A stretch of 64,000 nucleotides of DNA from Halococcus agarilyticus (GCF_000334895.1 NZ_BAFM01000012.1:1-64000), one strand, 5' to 3'. Shown: positions 45,704-54,706, counted from the stretch's first letter. The notes: a model not told the origin generated them from the sequence alone. Translations and numbers: made by a program.

Positions 45704-46714
45704 ATGATCGATCTCCGGAGCGACACCGTCACTCGGCCCAGCGACGAGATGCGCGCGGCCGCGAGCGAGGCCGAGGTGGGCGACGACGTCTACCGCGAGG
45801 ATCCCACGGTGAACGAACTCGAAGCCGAGGCTGCGGCGGCGGTCGGGATGGACGCCGCCCTCTACGTGCCGACCGGGACGATGGGCAACCAGGTCGCGGC
45901 GCGGACCCACACCAGCCGAGGCGAGGAGCTGCTCTGCGAGCGCGAGAGCCACGTCTACAAGTGGGAGGTCGGCGGGCTCGCCCAGCTCTCGGGGCTCCAG
46001 CCCCGCACCGTCGACGGGGGGTCTCGCGGAACGATCACGCCAGGCGACGTCCGCGAGAGCTACGTCGAGGAGGACGTCCACCGTCCCGGTACGGGGCTGC
46101 TCTGCCTCGAAAACACGCACAACAGCAAGGGCGGCGTCGCGATCGCCCCCGAGGAGATCGACGCCGCGGCCGAGGCGGCGCACGATCTCGATATTCCTGT
46201 TCACGTCGACGGCGCGCGCGTGTTCAACGCCGCGGTCGCCCACGACGTGGACGCGAGCCGGATCGTTCGGGAAGTGGATTCGGTGATGTTCTGTCTCTCG
46301 AAGGGGCTCGGCGCACCCGTCGGCTCGGTGCTCGCGGGGAGCGAAGGATTCATCGAGCGCGCCCGCCGCCACCGGAAGCTGTTCGGCGGCGGGATGCGCC
46401 AGGCAGGCATCATCGCCGCGCCGGGACTCGAAGCGCTCTCGAACGTCGACCGTCTGGCCGAGGACCACGCAAACGCCGAGCGACTCGCCGCGGGCCTCGA
46501 CGGGATCGACGGGCTCGCCGTCGAACCACCCGAGACCAACATCGTCCTGGTCGAGACCGAACAGTCGGCCGAGGCGTTCCTCGAACGAGTCGAAGCGGAG
46601 GGAGTGCAGGGGACGGCGTTCGGCGAGCACGTCGTCCGCTTCTGTACCCACCTCGACGTCGATCGAGAGGACGTCGAGCGCGCCGTCGAGAGCGTCGAGC
46701 GGGCGCTGGCCTGA
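45704..46714 (+). CDS. ltaE: Low-specificity L-threonine aldolase
   Basis: 336 residues. PLP enzyme cleaving threonine or allo-threonine to glycine and acetaldehyde. Starts MIDLRSDTVTRPSDEMR, the family signature; VGDDVYREDPTVNELE, PTGTMGNQ, HVDGARVFNAAVA and CLSKGLGAPVGSVLAG (PLP Lys) follow; GGGMRQAG is the conserved cofactor loop. A TATA-like GTATTTC is about 28 bases upstream. Confidence 0.95.
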   Translation: MIDLRSDTVTRPSDEMRAAASEAEVGDDVYREDPTVNELEAEAAAAVGMDAALYVPTGTMGNQVAARTHTSRGEELLCERESHVYKWEVGGLAQLSGLQPRTVDGGSRGTITPGDVRESYVEEDVHRPGTGLLCLENTHNSKGGVAIAPEEIDAAAEAAHDLDIPVHVDGARVFNAAVAHDVDASRIVREVDSVMFCLSKGLGAPVGSVLAGSEGFIERARRHRKLFGGGMRQAGIIAAPGLEALSNVDRLAEDHANAERLAAGLDGIDGLAVEPPETNIVLVETEQSAEAFLERVEAEGVQGTAFGEHVVRFCTHLDVDREDVERAVESVERALA

Positions 46715-46746
46715 GAGAACGTTCGATGGCGGGTGCGTCGCGTCGG

Positions 46747-46878
46747 CTACCGCCGACCGCGTCGGCTGCCCTCGCGGAACGCGGTCGCGGTGCGCCGGAT
46801 CAGCAGGTAGGCCGCGAAGACGACGAGCAAGATGATCACGAGAAGCCCGAGGAGCACCGGGTCGATACCGAAGACCAT
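46747..46878 (-). CDS. 43-residue single-helix membrane microprotein
   Basis: Reads MVFGIDPVLLGLLVIILLVV, then FAAYLLIRRTATAFREGSRR and a short basic end. One membrane helix (about 7-27) with positively charged residues after it, a pattern of a real small membrane protein rather than random sequence. I recall similar conserved haloarchaeal microproteins (DUF7859 type), from memory only. Convergent with ltaE. Confidence 0.6.
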   Translation of the reverse strand: MVFGIDPVLLGLLVIILLVVFAAYLLIRRTATAFREGSRRGRR

Positions 46879-46959
46879 GAGTGGTGATACCGACGCCAGC
46901 CTAAAGCCGTTTCGGGCGGTCGGAAGAGGGCAAGAGGTCGGGTTGATCGGGGCGTCGAG

Positions 46960-47475
46960 CTACGTGTCGACGCGAAACTCCTCGAAGACGGTTCCGTCGG
47001 GCTCGCGGAGTCGGCCGTCGAGATGGTTCGATTCGGCGTCGGTCGTGAGTTCGGCGTAGGCAGGGCGGTTCCATCGTGGATCGGCGTGACTTCCCGGATT
47101 CAGGAGCGTGCGGTCGCCCGCATCGACGACTCCCGGCCGATGTGAGTGGCCCGAGATCACGAGGTCGGCGCGCTCCTGCCGACCGAACAGACCCAATCCC
47201 GTGTCGTCGCGGTCGTCGCCGTGGGTGAGTGCGATCCGAACCCCCTCGTGCTCGACGACGCGCTCGGCTGGCAGGCGGTCGCGGACCGCGGGCGTGGCGT
47301 TGTTGCCGTGGACGGCGACGAACGCCCGGCACTCGGCCTCGAACGCGTCGAGGACGGCCTCGGTGGTGAGATCGCCGGCATGAACCACGAGATCCGCTTC
47401 ACGAACGACCTCCAGCAGTCGATCGTCGAGGCGGTGGCCGTCCGTGCCGTGGGTGTCGGCGAGAGCGACGATCAC
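46960..47475 (-). CDS. YfcE/MJ0936-type metallophosphoesterase
   Basis: 171 residues from a GTG (VIVALADTHGTDG). Metal ligands: Asp and His in ALADTHG, Asp in VHAGDL, Asn and His in VHGNNA, His in ALTHGDD, and His-x-His in SGHSHRPG. Hydrolyses phosphodiesters or phosphomonoesters with Mn or Ni; the small cytoplasmic group acts on cyclic nucleotides or model substrates. A sense-frame upstream extension crosses intergenic mosaic copy C and is not coding. Confidence 0.88.
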   Translation of the reverse strand: MIVALADTHGTDGHRLDDRLLEVVREADLVVHAGDLTTEAVLDAFEAECRAFVAVHGNNATPAVRDRLPAERVVEHEGVRIALTHGDDRDDTGLGLFGRQERADLVISGHSHRPGVVDAGDRTLLNPGSHADPRWNRPAYAELTTDAESNHLDGRLREPDGTVFEEFRVDT

Positions 47476-47536
47476 GGGCGAAGCTACGCGCCGAGATGCA
47501 AAAGCCGACCGACGTGGGGACGGGCGATCCTCGTCG

Positions 47537-47954
47537 CCTGGCGGATGAAGGGCGAAGGCGCGAGCGGAGCGCGGCTCGCGGGTCGTCCCTCCCCGCTCGC
47601 TCGTTCCGAGACGCTCACTCCGTTCGCGTCTCGTGGCCGAGGGCTTCGGCGGTGCTGTGCGGTAGTGTGGCTGTGCGGTAGTGTGGCTGTGCGGTCGCGG
47701 CAAGCGCCAGCAGTCCCGCCGCGAGCGAACGAAGTCGTTCGAGAGAGCTACGCTCTCTCGTGATGACGAAAGACGCTTCGCGTCTTTCGAACCATGAGCG
47801 AGCGGGCCGAGGAACCCCCAACGGGGGTGACGAAGGCTTTTGGTCCAGATTTTGCCAGGGAGCGAGCGTCGAGCGGCGCTTCGCGCCGCTGACCATTCGA
47901 GCGGGCCTTCGGCCCGCGAGAAGAAAGCGAGCGACCGCAGCAAAAGGTGAGTTC
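47537..47954 (-). repeat. Intergenic hairpin mosaic, copy C (downstream of the Amt-PII gene)
   Basis: About 420 bases with no gene. Starts after the stop of the minus-strand Amt-PII gene. Contains hairpins AGCGGCGC/GCGCCGCT (near 47873-47891), GAAAGACGC/GCGTCTTTC (near 47768-47788), GAGAGAGC/GCTCTCTC (near 47741-47759) and a GCGGGCC/GGCCCGC unit near 47902, all with 2-3 base loops. Shares the 89-base block 47575-47663 with copy B and a degenerate core (47831-47858). Also holds a 16-base tandem repeat. Confidence 0.8.
47655..47694 (+). repeat. 16-base tandem repeat within mosaic copy C
   Basis: The unit CTGTGCGGTAGTGTGG occurs twice in tandem and then for 8 more bases. Copy B has only one equivalent of the CTGTGCGGT end at this place, so the expansion is specific to copy C. 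Confidence 0.85.
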
Positions 47955-49673
47955 CTAGACGGCTTCCCGCCCCCGACTCCCGGTCCGGATCTGGGCCGCG
48001 TCCTCGACCGGCGTGACGAACACCTTGCCGTCGCCCGGCTGGCCCGTCGCGGCGCGCTCGACGATCGCCTCCACCACGTCGTCGGCGGCGATGTCGGCCA
48101 CCACACACTCGACTTTGACCTTCTGGTGGAGGTCGACGGTGTACTCCTCGCCGCGCCACTGTCCCTTCTTCACGGGCTGGCTGCCCCGTCCGGAGACGTT
48201 CGTCACCGTGAGCGAGGGCGCGCCGACCTCCGCGAGCGCGCTCTTGACCGCACCGAGCTTGTCGGGCCGGACGACGGCCGTGACCATCTTGATCCCGCCG
48301 TCGTTCGGAACGCCACCATCGGTCCGGACCTCCTCGTCGGCGGTCGCGTGGACCGCACCGCCGTCCGCGACCGGCCCACCCGAGTCGCCGAGACCGAACT
48401 CGGGGTAGGTGTCGACGCCGTGTTCCGCGCTGTCGAGTCCGTCGCGTTCGTGCTCGGGCGTGACGCGCGCCTGGCCGACCGCCTTCAGCGCACCGAACAC
48501 CGCGGCAGTCGCGACGATCGTCCAGCCGGCGATCACGGCGATCCCGACGACCTGCGCGGCGAGCACGTCGACCGCGAACCCGTCGACCGCGACGAACGGG
48601 AAGGCGAGCGCGCCGAGCACGCCGGCCGAGCCGTGGACCGGGAACACCGCACAGACGTCGTCGATCCGGAGGCGTTTCTCGACGAACTCGAAGACCAGCG
48701 GGAGCTGGATCCCGGCGAGCAAGCCGACGGCCACGGCTCCGGGCCAGACGATCGCGTCGGTGATCGAGGTGATCGAGACGAGGCCGGCGAGCATCCCGTT
48801 GGCGACGTACAGCGTGTCGACCTTACGAGTTTTCGCGAACGAGGCCGCGCCAGCACCGATCGCACCCGCAGCCATTCCGAGGGTGGTCGTGAGCGCGACC
48901 CGGCCGACGTAGCTGAACGAGCCGAGCTCGACCGTCCCCTCGGCCATCGCGAGCGGTGCGGCGGCGGTGCCGACGTTGAACCCGTACCAGCCGAAGCAGA
49001 GGATCAGCGTGCCGAGCACCGCGAAGGACAGCGAGTGGCCGGGGATGACGTTCACCGAGCCGTCCGTGCCGTAGCGCCCGATCCGCGGGCCGAGCACCCA
49101 CGCCGCCGTCAACCCCGCGATCCCGCCCATCCCGTGGACGATCATCCCGCCGGCGAAGTCGTGAAAGCCCACACCGAGAACGTCGGCGAGGAAGCCACCG
49201 GCCCACGTGAAGCCCGTGACCACGGGGTAGATGATCGCCGCGAGCAGGATCGTGTAGCCGACGTACGCCCGGAGCTTGCACCGACCCGCGACCGCGCCGC
49301 TCACGATGGTGGCGGCGGTCATCGCAAAGACCGCTCCAAATAGCCAGCTCACCCACGCGGCCGAGTCGCCGCTCCAGACCGCGGTCAGATCCGCGAGCGC
49401 GGCCCCACTGCCGCCGGTGAGTCCGCCGACGACCGACGAGACGCCCGCACCGACGAGGAAGAAGGCCACGACCCCGATCGACCACGTCAGCATGTTCTTC
49501 GTGAGCTGGTTGGCGACGTTCTTCGCGCGGACCTGGCCAGCCTCCAACATTGCGAACCCCGCGTGCATGAAGAAGATCAAGAACGTGACCGTGAGCACCC
49601 AGACGAGGTTGACGCTCTCGACGACCGCCTCCATCCCGCCCGCCTGGAGTGGTATCGTCGCACCCCCGATCAT
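47955..49673 (-). CDS. amt: Ammonium channel fused to a PII regulator (Amt-GlnK fusion)
   Basis: 572 residues. Residues about 15-420 are a complete Amt channel with eleven helices; [38 protein letters not shown] and [13 protein letters not shown] hold the twin His and the Phe gate. A linker of about 45 acidic residues joins it to a full PII domain (about 460-572). The PII T-loop region is [19 protein letters not shown], with the Tyr that is modified in other PII proteins, and the tail has the ADP/2-oxoglutarate-binding [14 protein letters not shown] 5-residue insertion (SQPVK) precedes the T-loop. The fusion would place the regulator permanently at its channel. Confidence 0.93.
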   Translation of the reverse strand: MIGGATIPLQAGGMEAVVESVNLVWVLTVTFLIFFMHAGFAMLEAGQVRAKNVANQLTKNMLTWSIGVVAFFLVGAGVSSVVGGLTGGSGAALADLTAVWSGDSAAWVSWLFGAVFAMTAATIVSGAVAGRCKLRAYVGYTILLAAIIYPVVTGFTWAGGFLADVLGVGFHDFAGGMIVHGMGGIAGLTAAWVLGPRIGRYGTDGSVNVIPGHSLSFAVLGTLILCFGWYGFNVGTAAAPLAMAEGTVELGSFSYVGRVALTTTLGMAAGAIGAGAASFAKTRKVDTLYVANGMLAGLVSITSITDAIVWPGAVAVGLLAGIQLPLVFEFVEKRLRIDDVCAVFPVHGSAGVLGALAFPFVAVDGFAVDVLAAQVVGIAVIAGWTIVATAAVFGALKAVGQARVTPEHERDGLDSAEHGVDTYPEFGLGDSGGPVADGGAVHATADEEVRTDGGVPNDGGIKMVTAVVRPDKLGAVKSALAEVGAPSLTVTNVSGRGSQPVKKGQWRGEEYTVDLHQKVKVECVVADIAADDVVEAIVERAATGQPGDGKVFVTPVEDAAQIRTGSRGREAV

Positions 49674-49679
49674 TCCACT

Positions 49680-49693
49680 ACCACCGAAGTGGT
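49680..49693 (-). promoter_or_regulatory. Palindrome between the TATA box and start of amt
   Basis: Arms ACCAC and GTGGT around CGAA, 7-20 bases before the amt start codon and just downstream of the TATA box. Fits an operator overlapping the transcription start or a leader hairpin. Confidence 0.4.
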
Positions 49694-49700
49694 CGCCGCT

Positions 49701-49707
49701 ATTTTAC
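49701..49707 (-). promoter_or_regulatory. TATA box of the Amt-PII gene
   Basis: GTAAAAT on the minus strand, centred about 31 bases before the start codon at 49673. Confidence 0.55.
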
Positions 49708-49982
49708 CACAACTGTCGTCGTTTTCGCGTTCTTCGACCGTGTTCGTCATCCGTATCACGCTGGGGACGCAGGACATCGGATTACATAACTGTTGGGTTG
49801 TTGTTTGAATATTTTTGGCGGTGTGAGTATGGATATGTCCGGTTTGGGGTAGAGTGTTATCGATATAAGGTCGTATTGTGTACGGAAATCGGCCGATTCC
49901 CGCGGAAAAATCGAACGTTCGTCGATTCCGATTCCGGCAGGTGTTGCGCGAGGGCGGCGTTCGCGCCCGAGTTCGACGACGA
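49708..49982. other. AT-richer spacer between amt and the acyl-CoA dehydrogenase gene
   Basis: About 275 bases, visibly richer in A/T than surrounding DNA, with several TATA-like runs (around 49809-49818 and 49857-49866). No open frame with a recognisable protein. It probably holds amt promoter elements and the 3' end of the dehydrogenase transcript. Confidence 0.4.
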
Positions 49983-51764
49983 TCAGTCGTCGACCGACGC
50001 GGGTTCGGCGAGCGTCGCCGGTTCGATGGGGGCGTACCGCACGACCGCGTCGAACCGTTCGACCGCGAACCGTTCGCCCTCGGTGATACCGCGCGCGTCG
50101 GGCTCACGCAGGCGGGTGTCGACGAACCGCTTCGCGACGAGGGCCTTCCGGGCGTCGTCCGCGCTGTCGATCCGATCCTGCGCTTCCCTGACGAGCAGCG
50201 CGGCGGTGTAGACGTCGAAGACGTAGTTCGCGAGCTCCTTCGCCTGGAGCTGGGCGTACTCCCCGTCGGCCCCGGCGAGGTGGGCCAGCGACTCCTGGAG
50301 GCCGGCGAAGGAGTCCTCGATCGCTGCGGTCGGCTCGTCGAGGCAGGGATGCTCGGCCGCATCGAGATTGGCACGGATCGTGGGCAGCAGCGCCTCGTGG
50401 GCGTCCTCGCGGTCGAGCGCCCGGAGCAGGTCGAGCGAGAGCACGTTCGACGTGCCCTCCCAGATCGGGAGCACCTGGGCGTCCCGGAGCAGGCGCGGCG
50501 TGACGAACGATCGGACGTAGCCGTTACCGCCGAGCACCTCGCACGCGTACGAGACGGTCTCGACCGCCATCCGTGCGGTCACGTACTTCGCCACCGGCAC
50601 GAGCGCGCGCACGAGTTTGAACGCCCGCTCGCCGGCCTCGGTCTCGCGTCCCTCGCGCCGGTAGCGGTCGAGGACGCGCGCGCCGTCGAAGGTGAACGCG
50701 GCGGCGGCCTCGTAATCCACGGCCATGTCGACGAGGTCGCGGCGCATCAGCGGGTACTCCTGAATGACCTCCCCGAACGCCTCGCGGTTCGCGGCCTGGA
50801 CCTTGGATTCGAGCAGCGCACGCCCCATGATCCCGACCGCGGCGCTGGCGTTCGAGAGGCGCTCGAAGTTGAGCATCGCGGTCATCTGCCGGAACCCGTT
50901 CTCGGGTTCGCCCACCAGGTATGCCTCCGCACCACGGAACTCGATCTCTCCCGTGGGAACCGAGATCGTCCCGAGTTTGTCCTTCAACCGGCGGAACAGG
51001 GCGTCGTTGACCTGGCCGTTTCGCTTGGTGTGCGGAACGAGAAACAGCGAGAGACCAGCGGTCCCGTCGGGTGCGTCGGGCCGACGGGCCAGCGCGAGCG
51101 CACCCTCGGCGTCGATGTTCGAACAGAACCACTTCTCGCCGGTGAGGCGGTAGCTGCCATCGGGAGCCTCCTCGGCGACGGTCTCGTTCGCGCCGACGTC
51201 GCTGCCGCCCTGTTTCTCGGTGAGGAACATCGCGCCCTCGATGTGCTCGTCGGCGTCGCGGCTGGTGAGGCGCTCGAAGTAGCCGTCGAGGCTCCCGTCG
51301 TCGAATTCATCGAGCACGAGCGCGACGCCGGTCGTCATCGACACCGGACAGACGAACCCCGGATCGGCGTACGAGAGCAGCGCCTGCTGAGTCAGGGTAT
51401 GCGTGAGTCCGACTGGTTCGTCGCGGCCTGGCGGCGCGTGGAAGGCGTCGTGGGCCAGCCCGAAATCTCCATAGGCGATCCGTTCGTTCTCGTGCTGTTT
51501 GGGGTGGTACTCGACCTCGTTGCTGATCTCGCCGTGCCGGTCGTAGGTGTGGAGTTCCGGGCCGTGGCGGTCGATCCGATCGGCGTTATCGGCGATCGTC
51601 GACCCGATCACGTCGCCGAACTCCTCCAGGCGGGATTCGGCCCACGAGAACTCCTCGTCCGGGTACGTCCGTCGTGCCTCGTACTGGAGGGTACGATCGA
51701 GATCCCAGTAGTTCACGTCGCGGCCAGCCTCCCATTGTCCGTAGTCGATGGCCTCGCGTGTCAT
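49983..51764 (-). CDS. Acyl-CoA dehydrogenase, AidB-like
   Basis: 593 residues, longer than the usual 380-residue enzymes. The extra N- and C-terminal domains and segments such as EGAMFLTEKQGGSDVGANE, LTGEKWFCSNIDAEGALALARRP and LPIWEGTSNVLSLDLLRAL place it with the AidB group (DNA-binding or alkylation-response flavoproteins and their metabolic relatives). The catalytic Glu is in WEGT. Oxidises acyl-CoA with FAD and passes electrons to ETF, or acts protectively on DNA. Confidence 0.9.
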   Translation of the reverse strand: MTREAIDYGQWEAGRDVNYWDLDRTLQYEARRTYPDEEFSWAESRLEEFGDVIGSTIADNADRIDRHGPELHTYDRHGEISNEVEYHPKQHENERIAYGDFGLAHDAFHAPPGRDEPVGLTHTLTQQALLSYADPGFVCPVSMTTGVALVLDEFDDGSLDGYFERLTSRDADEHIEGAMFLTEKQGGSDVGANETVAEEAPDGSYRLTGEKWFCSNIDAEGALALARRPDAPDGTAGLSLFLVPHTKRNGQVNDALFRRLKDKLGTISVPTGEIEFRGAEAYLVGEPENGFRQMTAMLNFERLSNASAAVGIMGRALLESKVQAANREAFGEVIQEYPLMRRDLVDMAVDYEAAAAFTFDGARVLDRYRREGRETEAGERAFKLVRALVPVAKYVTARMAVETVSYACEVLGGNGYVRSFVTPRLLRDAQVLPIWEGTSNVLSLDLLRALDREDAHEALLPTIRANLDAAEHPCLDEPTAAIEDSFAGLQESLAHLAGADGEYAQLQAKELANYVFDVYTAALLVREAQDRIDSADDARKALVAKRFVDTRLREPDARGITEGERFAVERFDAVVRYAPIEPATLAEPASVDD

Positions 51765-51829
51765 ACCGTCTCAACCGTCGCTCGCGGCATAACTGCTCGG
51801 CCCGTCGCGATCGAACCCGCGTCGACGCC

Positions 51830-52891
51830 TCAGAGTTGCTCGGCGACGTCCTCCGCGAAGTACGTCAGAATCAGGTCCGCGCCTGCACGCTTGATCGAGA
51901 GCAACGACTCGTGGGCCACGCTTTCGAGGTCAAGCCACCCCTTCTCGGCGGCGGCGTGGAGCATGGCGTACTCGCCGGAGACGTTGTAGGCCGCCACGGG
52001 TTGGTCGGTCCGATCGTCGACCGCGCGGACGACGTCGAGGTAGGGGAGCGCGGGCTTGACCATCAGCACGTCCGCGCCCTGGTCGACGTCGAGATCCACT
52101 TCCCGGAGCGCCTCGTCAACGTTCGCGGGGTCCATCTGGTAGTGGCGGCGATCACCGAAGGCGGGCGCGCCGTCGGCGGCGTCGCGGAACGGCCCGTAAA
52201 AGCTGCTCTCGTACTTCGCGGCGTAGCTCATGATCGGCACGTCCACGTGGTTCGCGTCGTCGAGCGCCGCCCGGATCGCGCCCACCATCCCGTCGGTCGC
52301 GCTGCTCGGCGCGACCATATCTGCGCCAGCGTCGGCGTGGCTCGTCGCGATCTTTCCCAGCAAGTCGAGCGTCGCGTCGTTGTCGACCGTCAACCCCGTT
52401 TCGTGGTGTTCGTGCAGCCCCGCCGCGCCGTCGTCGGCCTCTGCCGCGCCACCGTCGGCCGCCGTAGCGCCCTCTTCCCAGCGCTCACGCGCTTCCTCGG
52501 CGAGCACCCCGCAGTGACCGTGATCGGTGTACTCACAGAGACAGACGTCGGTGATGCAGAACACGTCGGTTTCGTCGGTGATCCGTCGGAGCGCGCGCTG
52601 GACCACGCCATCCTCGGCCCACGCGCGTGTTCCGTGGGCGTCCTTCGATTCGGGGATGCCGAAGACGATGACGCTCTCGACGCCCGTTGCGGCGATCTCC
52701 TCGACGCGCGCGGCCGCCTCGCCCACGGGCACGCGCTCGTGGTCCGGCATCGACTCGATCGGGACGCGTTCGTCCGTGGTGGCGTCGACGAACACCGGCG
52801 CGATCAGATCGCTCGCCGCCAGGCTGGTTTCGCTGACGAGATCACGGAGCCCGTCCCGGCGAAGCCGTCGCGGGCGGTGCGTGAGATCCAT
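51830..52891 (-). CDS. hemB: Porphobilinogen synthase (5-aminolevulinate dehydratase)
   Basis: 353 residues from MDLTHRPRRLRRD. Condenses two 5-aminolevulinates. The zinc site DVCLCEYTDHGHCG has Cys117, Cys119 and Cys127. Active-site Lys residues are in IMSYAAKYESSFYGPFRDA and VLMVKPALPYLD; VAAYNVSGEYAM and LTYFAEDVAE complete the barrel. An Ala/Asp/Glu-rich insertion (about 138-166) is not found in bacterial HemB. Not linked to the hemC-cobA-hemD operon 30 kb away. Confidence 0.95.
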   Translation of the reverse strand: MDLTHRPRRLRRDGLRDLVSETSLAASDLIAPVFVDATTDERVPIESMPDHERVPVGEAAARVEEIAATGVESVIVFGIPESKDAHGTRAWAEDGVVQRALRRITDETDVFCITDVCLCEYTDHGHCGVLAEEARERWEEGATAADGGAAEADDGAAGLHEHHETGLTVDNDATLDLLGKIATSHADAGADMVAPSSATDGMVGAIRAALDDANHVDVPIMSYAAKYESSFYGPFRDAADGAPAFGDRRHYQMDPANVDEALREVDLDVDQGADVLMVKPALPYLDVVRAVDDRTDQPVAAYNVSGEYAMLHAAAEKGWLDLESVAHESLLSIKRAGADLILTYFAEDVAEQL

Positions 52892-52981
52892 ACCGTGACT
52901 GGGGTCGCGAGCGTCAAAACCTCTTCTCGTGAGCGGCGCGTGACGCAAACGATTTAGGAGCTACCGGCGAACTCCCTGCCG

Positions 52982-53509
52982 ATGTCCGCTCCGGTCCTCC
53001 AGATCGCGGAGATGCCCGCCACCCTCCGGGACCTGCTCGACTCGGAGTACGCGCTGCTCGCCCTCCTCTGTGTGTTCGTGCTCGAAGGAGCCATGCTGAT
53101 GTACTTCATGCCGAGCGAGGCGATCGTCCCGGTCTCGATCGGCCTCATGGGGAGCACGGTAACGGACGTCGCGACGATCATCGGTGTCGCGGTGATCGGG
53201 GCGACGATCGGCCAGGTCGGGCTGTTCGTCCTCGCGAAGCGCGGCGGCCGGGAGTGGCTCCTCGAAAAGCGGTGGTTCCGGGTGAGCGACGAGGCCCTCA
53301 CCAGGTTCGACGGCTGGTTCGACCGCTGGGGCCCGATCGTCGTCCCGGTGAGCAACGCCCTGCTGTTCACCCGGGGGATGCTCACCGTCCCCGCGGGGTT
53401 CGCCGAGATGCGCACCCGGACGTTCGTGCTTCTCTCGGCTGCGGGTACGGTGGTGTTCGAGACGGCGCTCGCGGCGATCGCGCTCGGCGTGATCGAGGTC
53501 GCGTTCTGA
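52982..53509 (+). CDS. DedA/VTT-domain membrane protein
   Basis: 175 residues with four to five membrane helices. Motifs FVLEGAMLMYFMPSEAIVP, GATIGQVGLFVLAKRGGREWL (the conserved Gly/Arg region), FDRWGPIVVPVSNALLFTRGMLTVPAGFAEM and a C-terminal helix match the DedA family. Known relatives move lipid carriers across the membrane or maintain proton-motive force. Confidence 0.88.
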   Translation: MSAPVLQIAEMPATLRDLLDSEYALLALLCVFVLEGAMLMYFMPSEAIVPVSIGLMGSTVTDVATIIGVAVIGATIGQVGLFVLAKRGGREWLLEKRWFRVSDEALTRFDGWFDRWGPIVVPVSNALLFTRGMLTVPAGFAEMRTRTFVLLSAAGTVVFETALAAIALGVIEVAF

Positions 53510-53661
53510 GGAGATCCACCGGGCTGTCCCGCGTCCGTGACGTATCTGAGGACGGCTGTGATATCGGGAGTCGTGGCTGTCGTCAGTCCGTTTCTCGTCG
53601 GTGTGAGAGTACTCTCAACGGGGAACACCTCGCGACGGTCATCGTCGTTTCCGAAGCGCGA

Positions 53662-54303
53662 TCAGTTACCGCCGGTGCCGGCGATCCCGCCGACGCCGCC
53701 GCTGCCGGATCCACTCCCGCCCTGGTTACCGAACTGCACCTGTCTGTTGGTGACGTCGACGCTGAACGGGGCTTCCTTCGTGTCCGTGTGCGTGGCCCCA
53801 CCGTTCGTGGTGAGTTCGGCCTTCACCCGCACCGTCATGTCGACCACGTTGCTCTCGCCGTCACCGTCGGCATCGAACGCGGATTCGTACCACGACGTGT
53901 TCTCGATCAGGCTGAGTTCGTTTTGGAAGTCGTAGCTTCCCGATGCCGACGTTCCGTCCTCCAGGGCCTCGTTGTACTTGGATTCGCTGCCGACTGTTTC
54001 GAAGTACCCACCGTCGGGGCCTTCCGTCGAGAGGACGAACGTCAGCGTGTGTGGTGACGAATCGAGATTCGCCCACGAGTACGTGAGCTCGGGCTGGAAC
54101 CAGACGTCGTCGATCGTCCCGTCCGCCGAGGCGATGCTCACGTCGGCGGCCGTGAACGTCTCCTCGTCGAGCGCGAAGGCCGGCTCCGTTGCGAAGAGCT
54201 GGAACCCGCCGATCCCGACTGCACCGGTGACGCCGAGTGCCCCCATCCGTCGGAGCAGTCCGCGCCGATCGAGTCGACTGCCGCTGTCGTCGCTTTCCGA
54301 CAT
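53662..54303 (-). CDS. Tat-exported protein of unknown function
   Basis: 213 residues from MSESDDSGSRLDRRGLLRRM; the double Arg with following hydrophobic stretch is a twin-arginine signal (cleavage near AFALDEE). Mature region is a beta-sandwich-like domain rich in Thr, Ser and Asp with no catalytic motif, ending in a Gly/Ser-rich tail (GGSGSGSGGVGG). Haloarchaea encode many such surface proteins. Confidence 0.75.
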   Translation of the reverse strand: MSESDDSGSRLDRRGLLRRMGALGVTGAVGIGGFQLFATEPAFALDEETFTAADVSIASADGTIDDVWFQPELTYSWANLDSSPHTLTFVLSTEGPDGGYFETVGSESKYNEALEDGTSASGSYDFQNELSLIENTSWYESAFDADGDGESNVVDMTVRVKAELTTNGGATHTDTKEAPFSVDVTNRQVQFGNQGGSGSGSGGVGGIAGTGGN

Positions 54304-54706
54304 ACAAGTCCACAACTCTCCCGAGGTTTGTATCGCTGAGGGCTAGCCGTTTAGATTCCTGTCGAAAGACCGTTGGTTATACCATCTGCCGTCTGCTGTT
54401 GTGTGACGCTATCGCGAGTGTCGTTCGATCCGATCGGTCACGGGAGCACGCGCACTGAACCCCGGTGTCGGTCTCGGCGTGTCGTTTGCCGCCGACCGCT
54501 CACGAGAGGCGCTCGGTGGGGAACGAGCGGTCCTGGGCGACGAGGAATCGAGGAGGGCGCTACCGCACCCAGCTCAGTGGTTCGCCCCCTCGACCGATAG
54601 CCCCGCTCCGGCCATGCGTGGAAGTTCGAACCGCCGGGACGGGTGAGCGCCGATCGAAATAGTTCGCCGACAGTCGCTCCCGCTCGTCAGCGCGATCGGC
54701 AGCGAA
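54304..54706. other. Intergenic region, no gene seen
   Basis: About 400 bases between two minus-strand genes. No open frame with protein-like composition and no recognisable RNA fold. AT-richer bases near 54350-54400 could hold the promoter of the Tat-exported protein gene. Confidence 0.4.

Noticed and set aside
47476-48159. Minus-strand frame extending the phosphoesterase upstream through mosaic copy C
   Set aside because: Encodes repetitive Arg/Pro/Ser sequence of hairpins; the family begins at VIVALADTHG.
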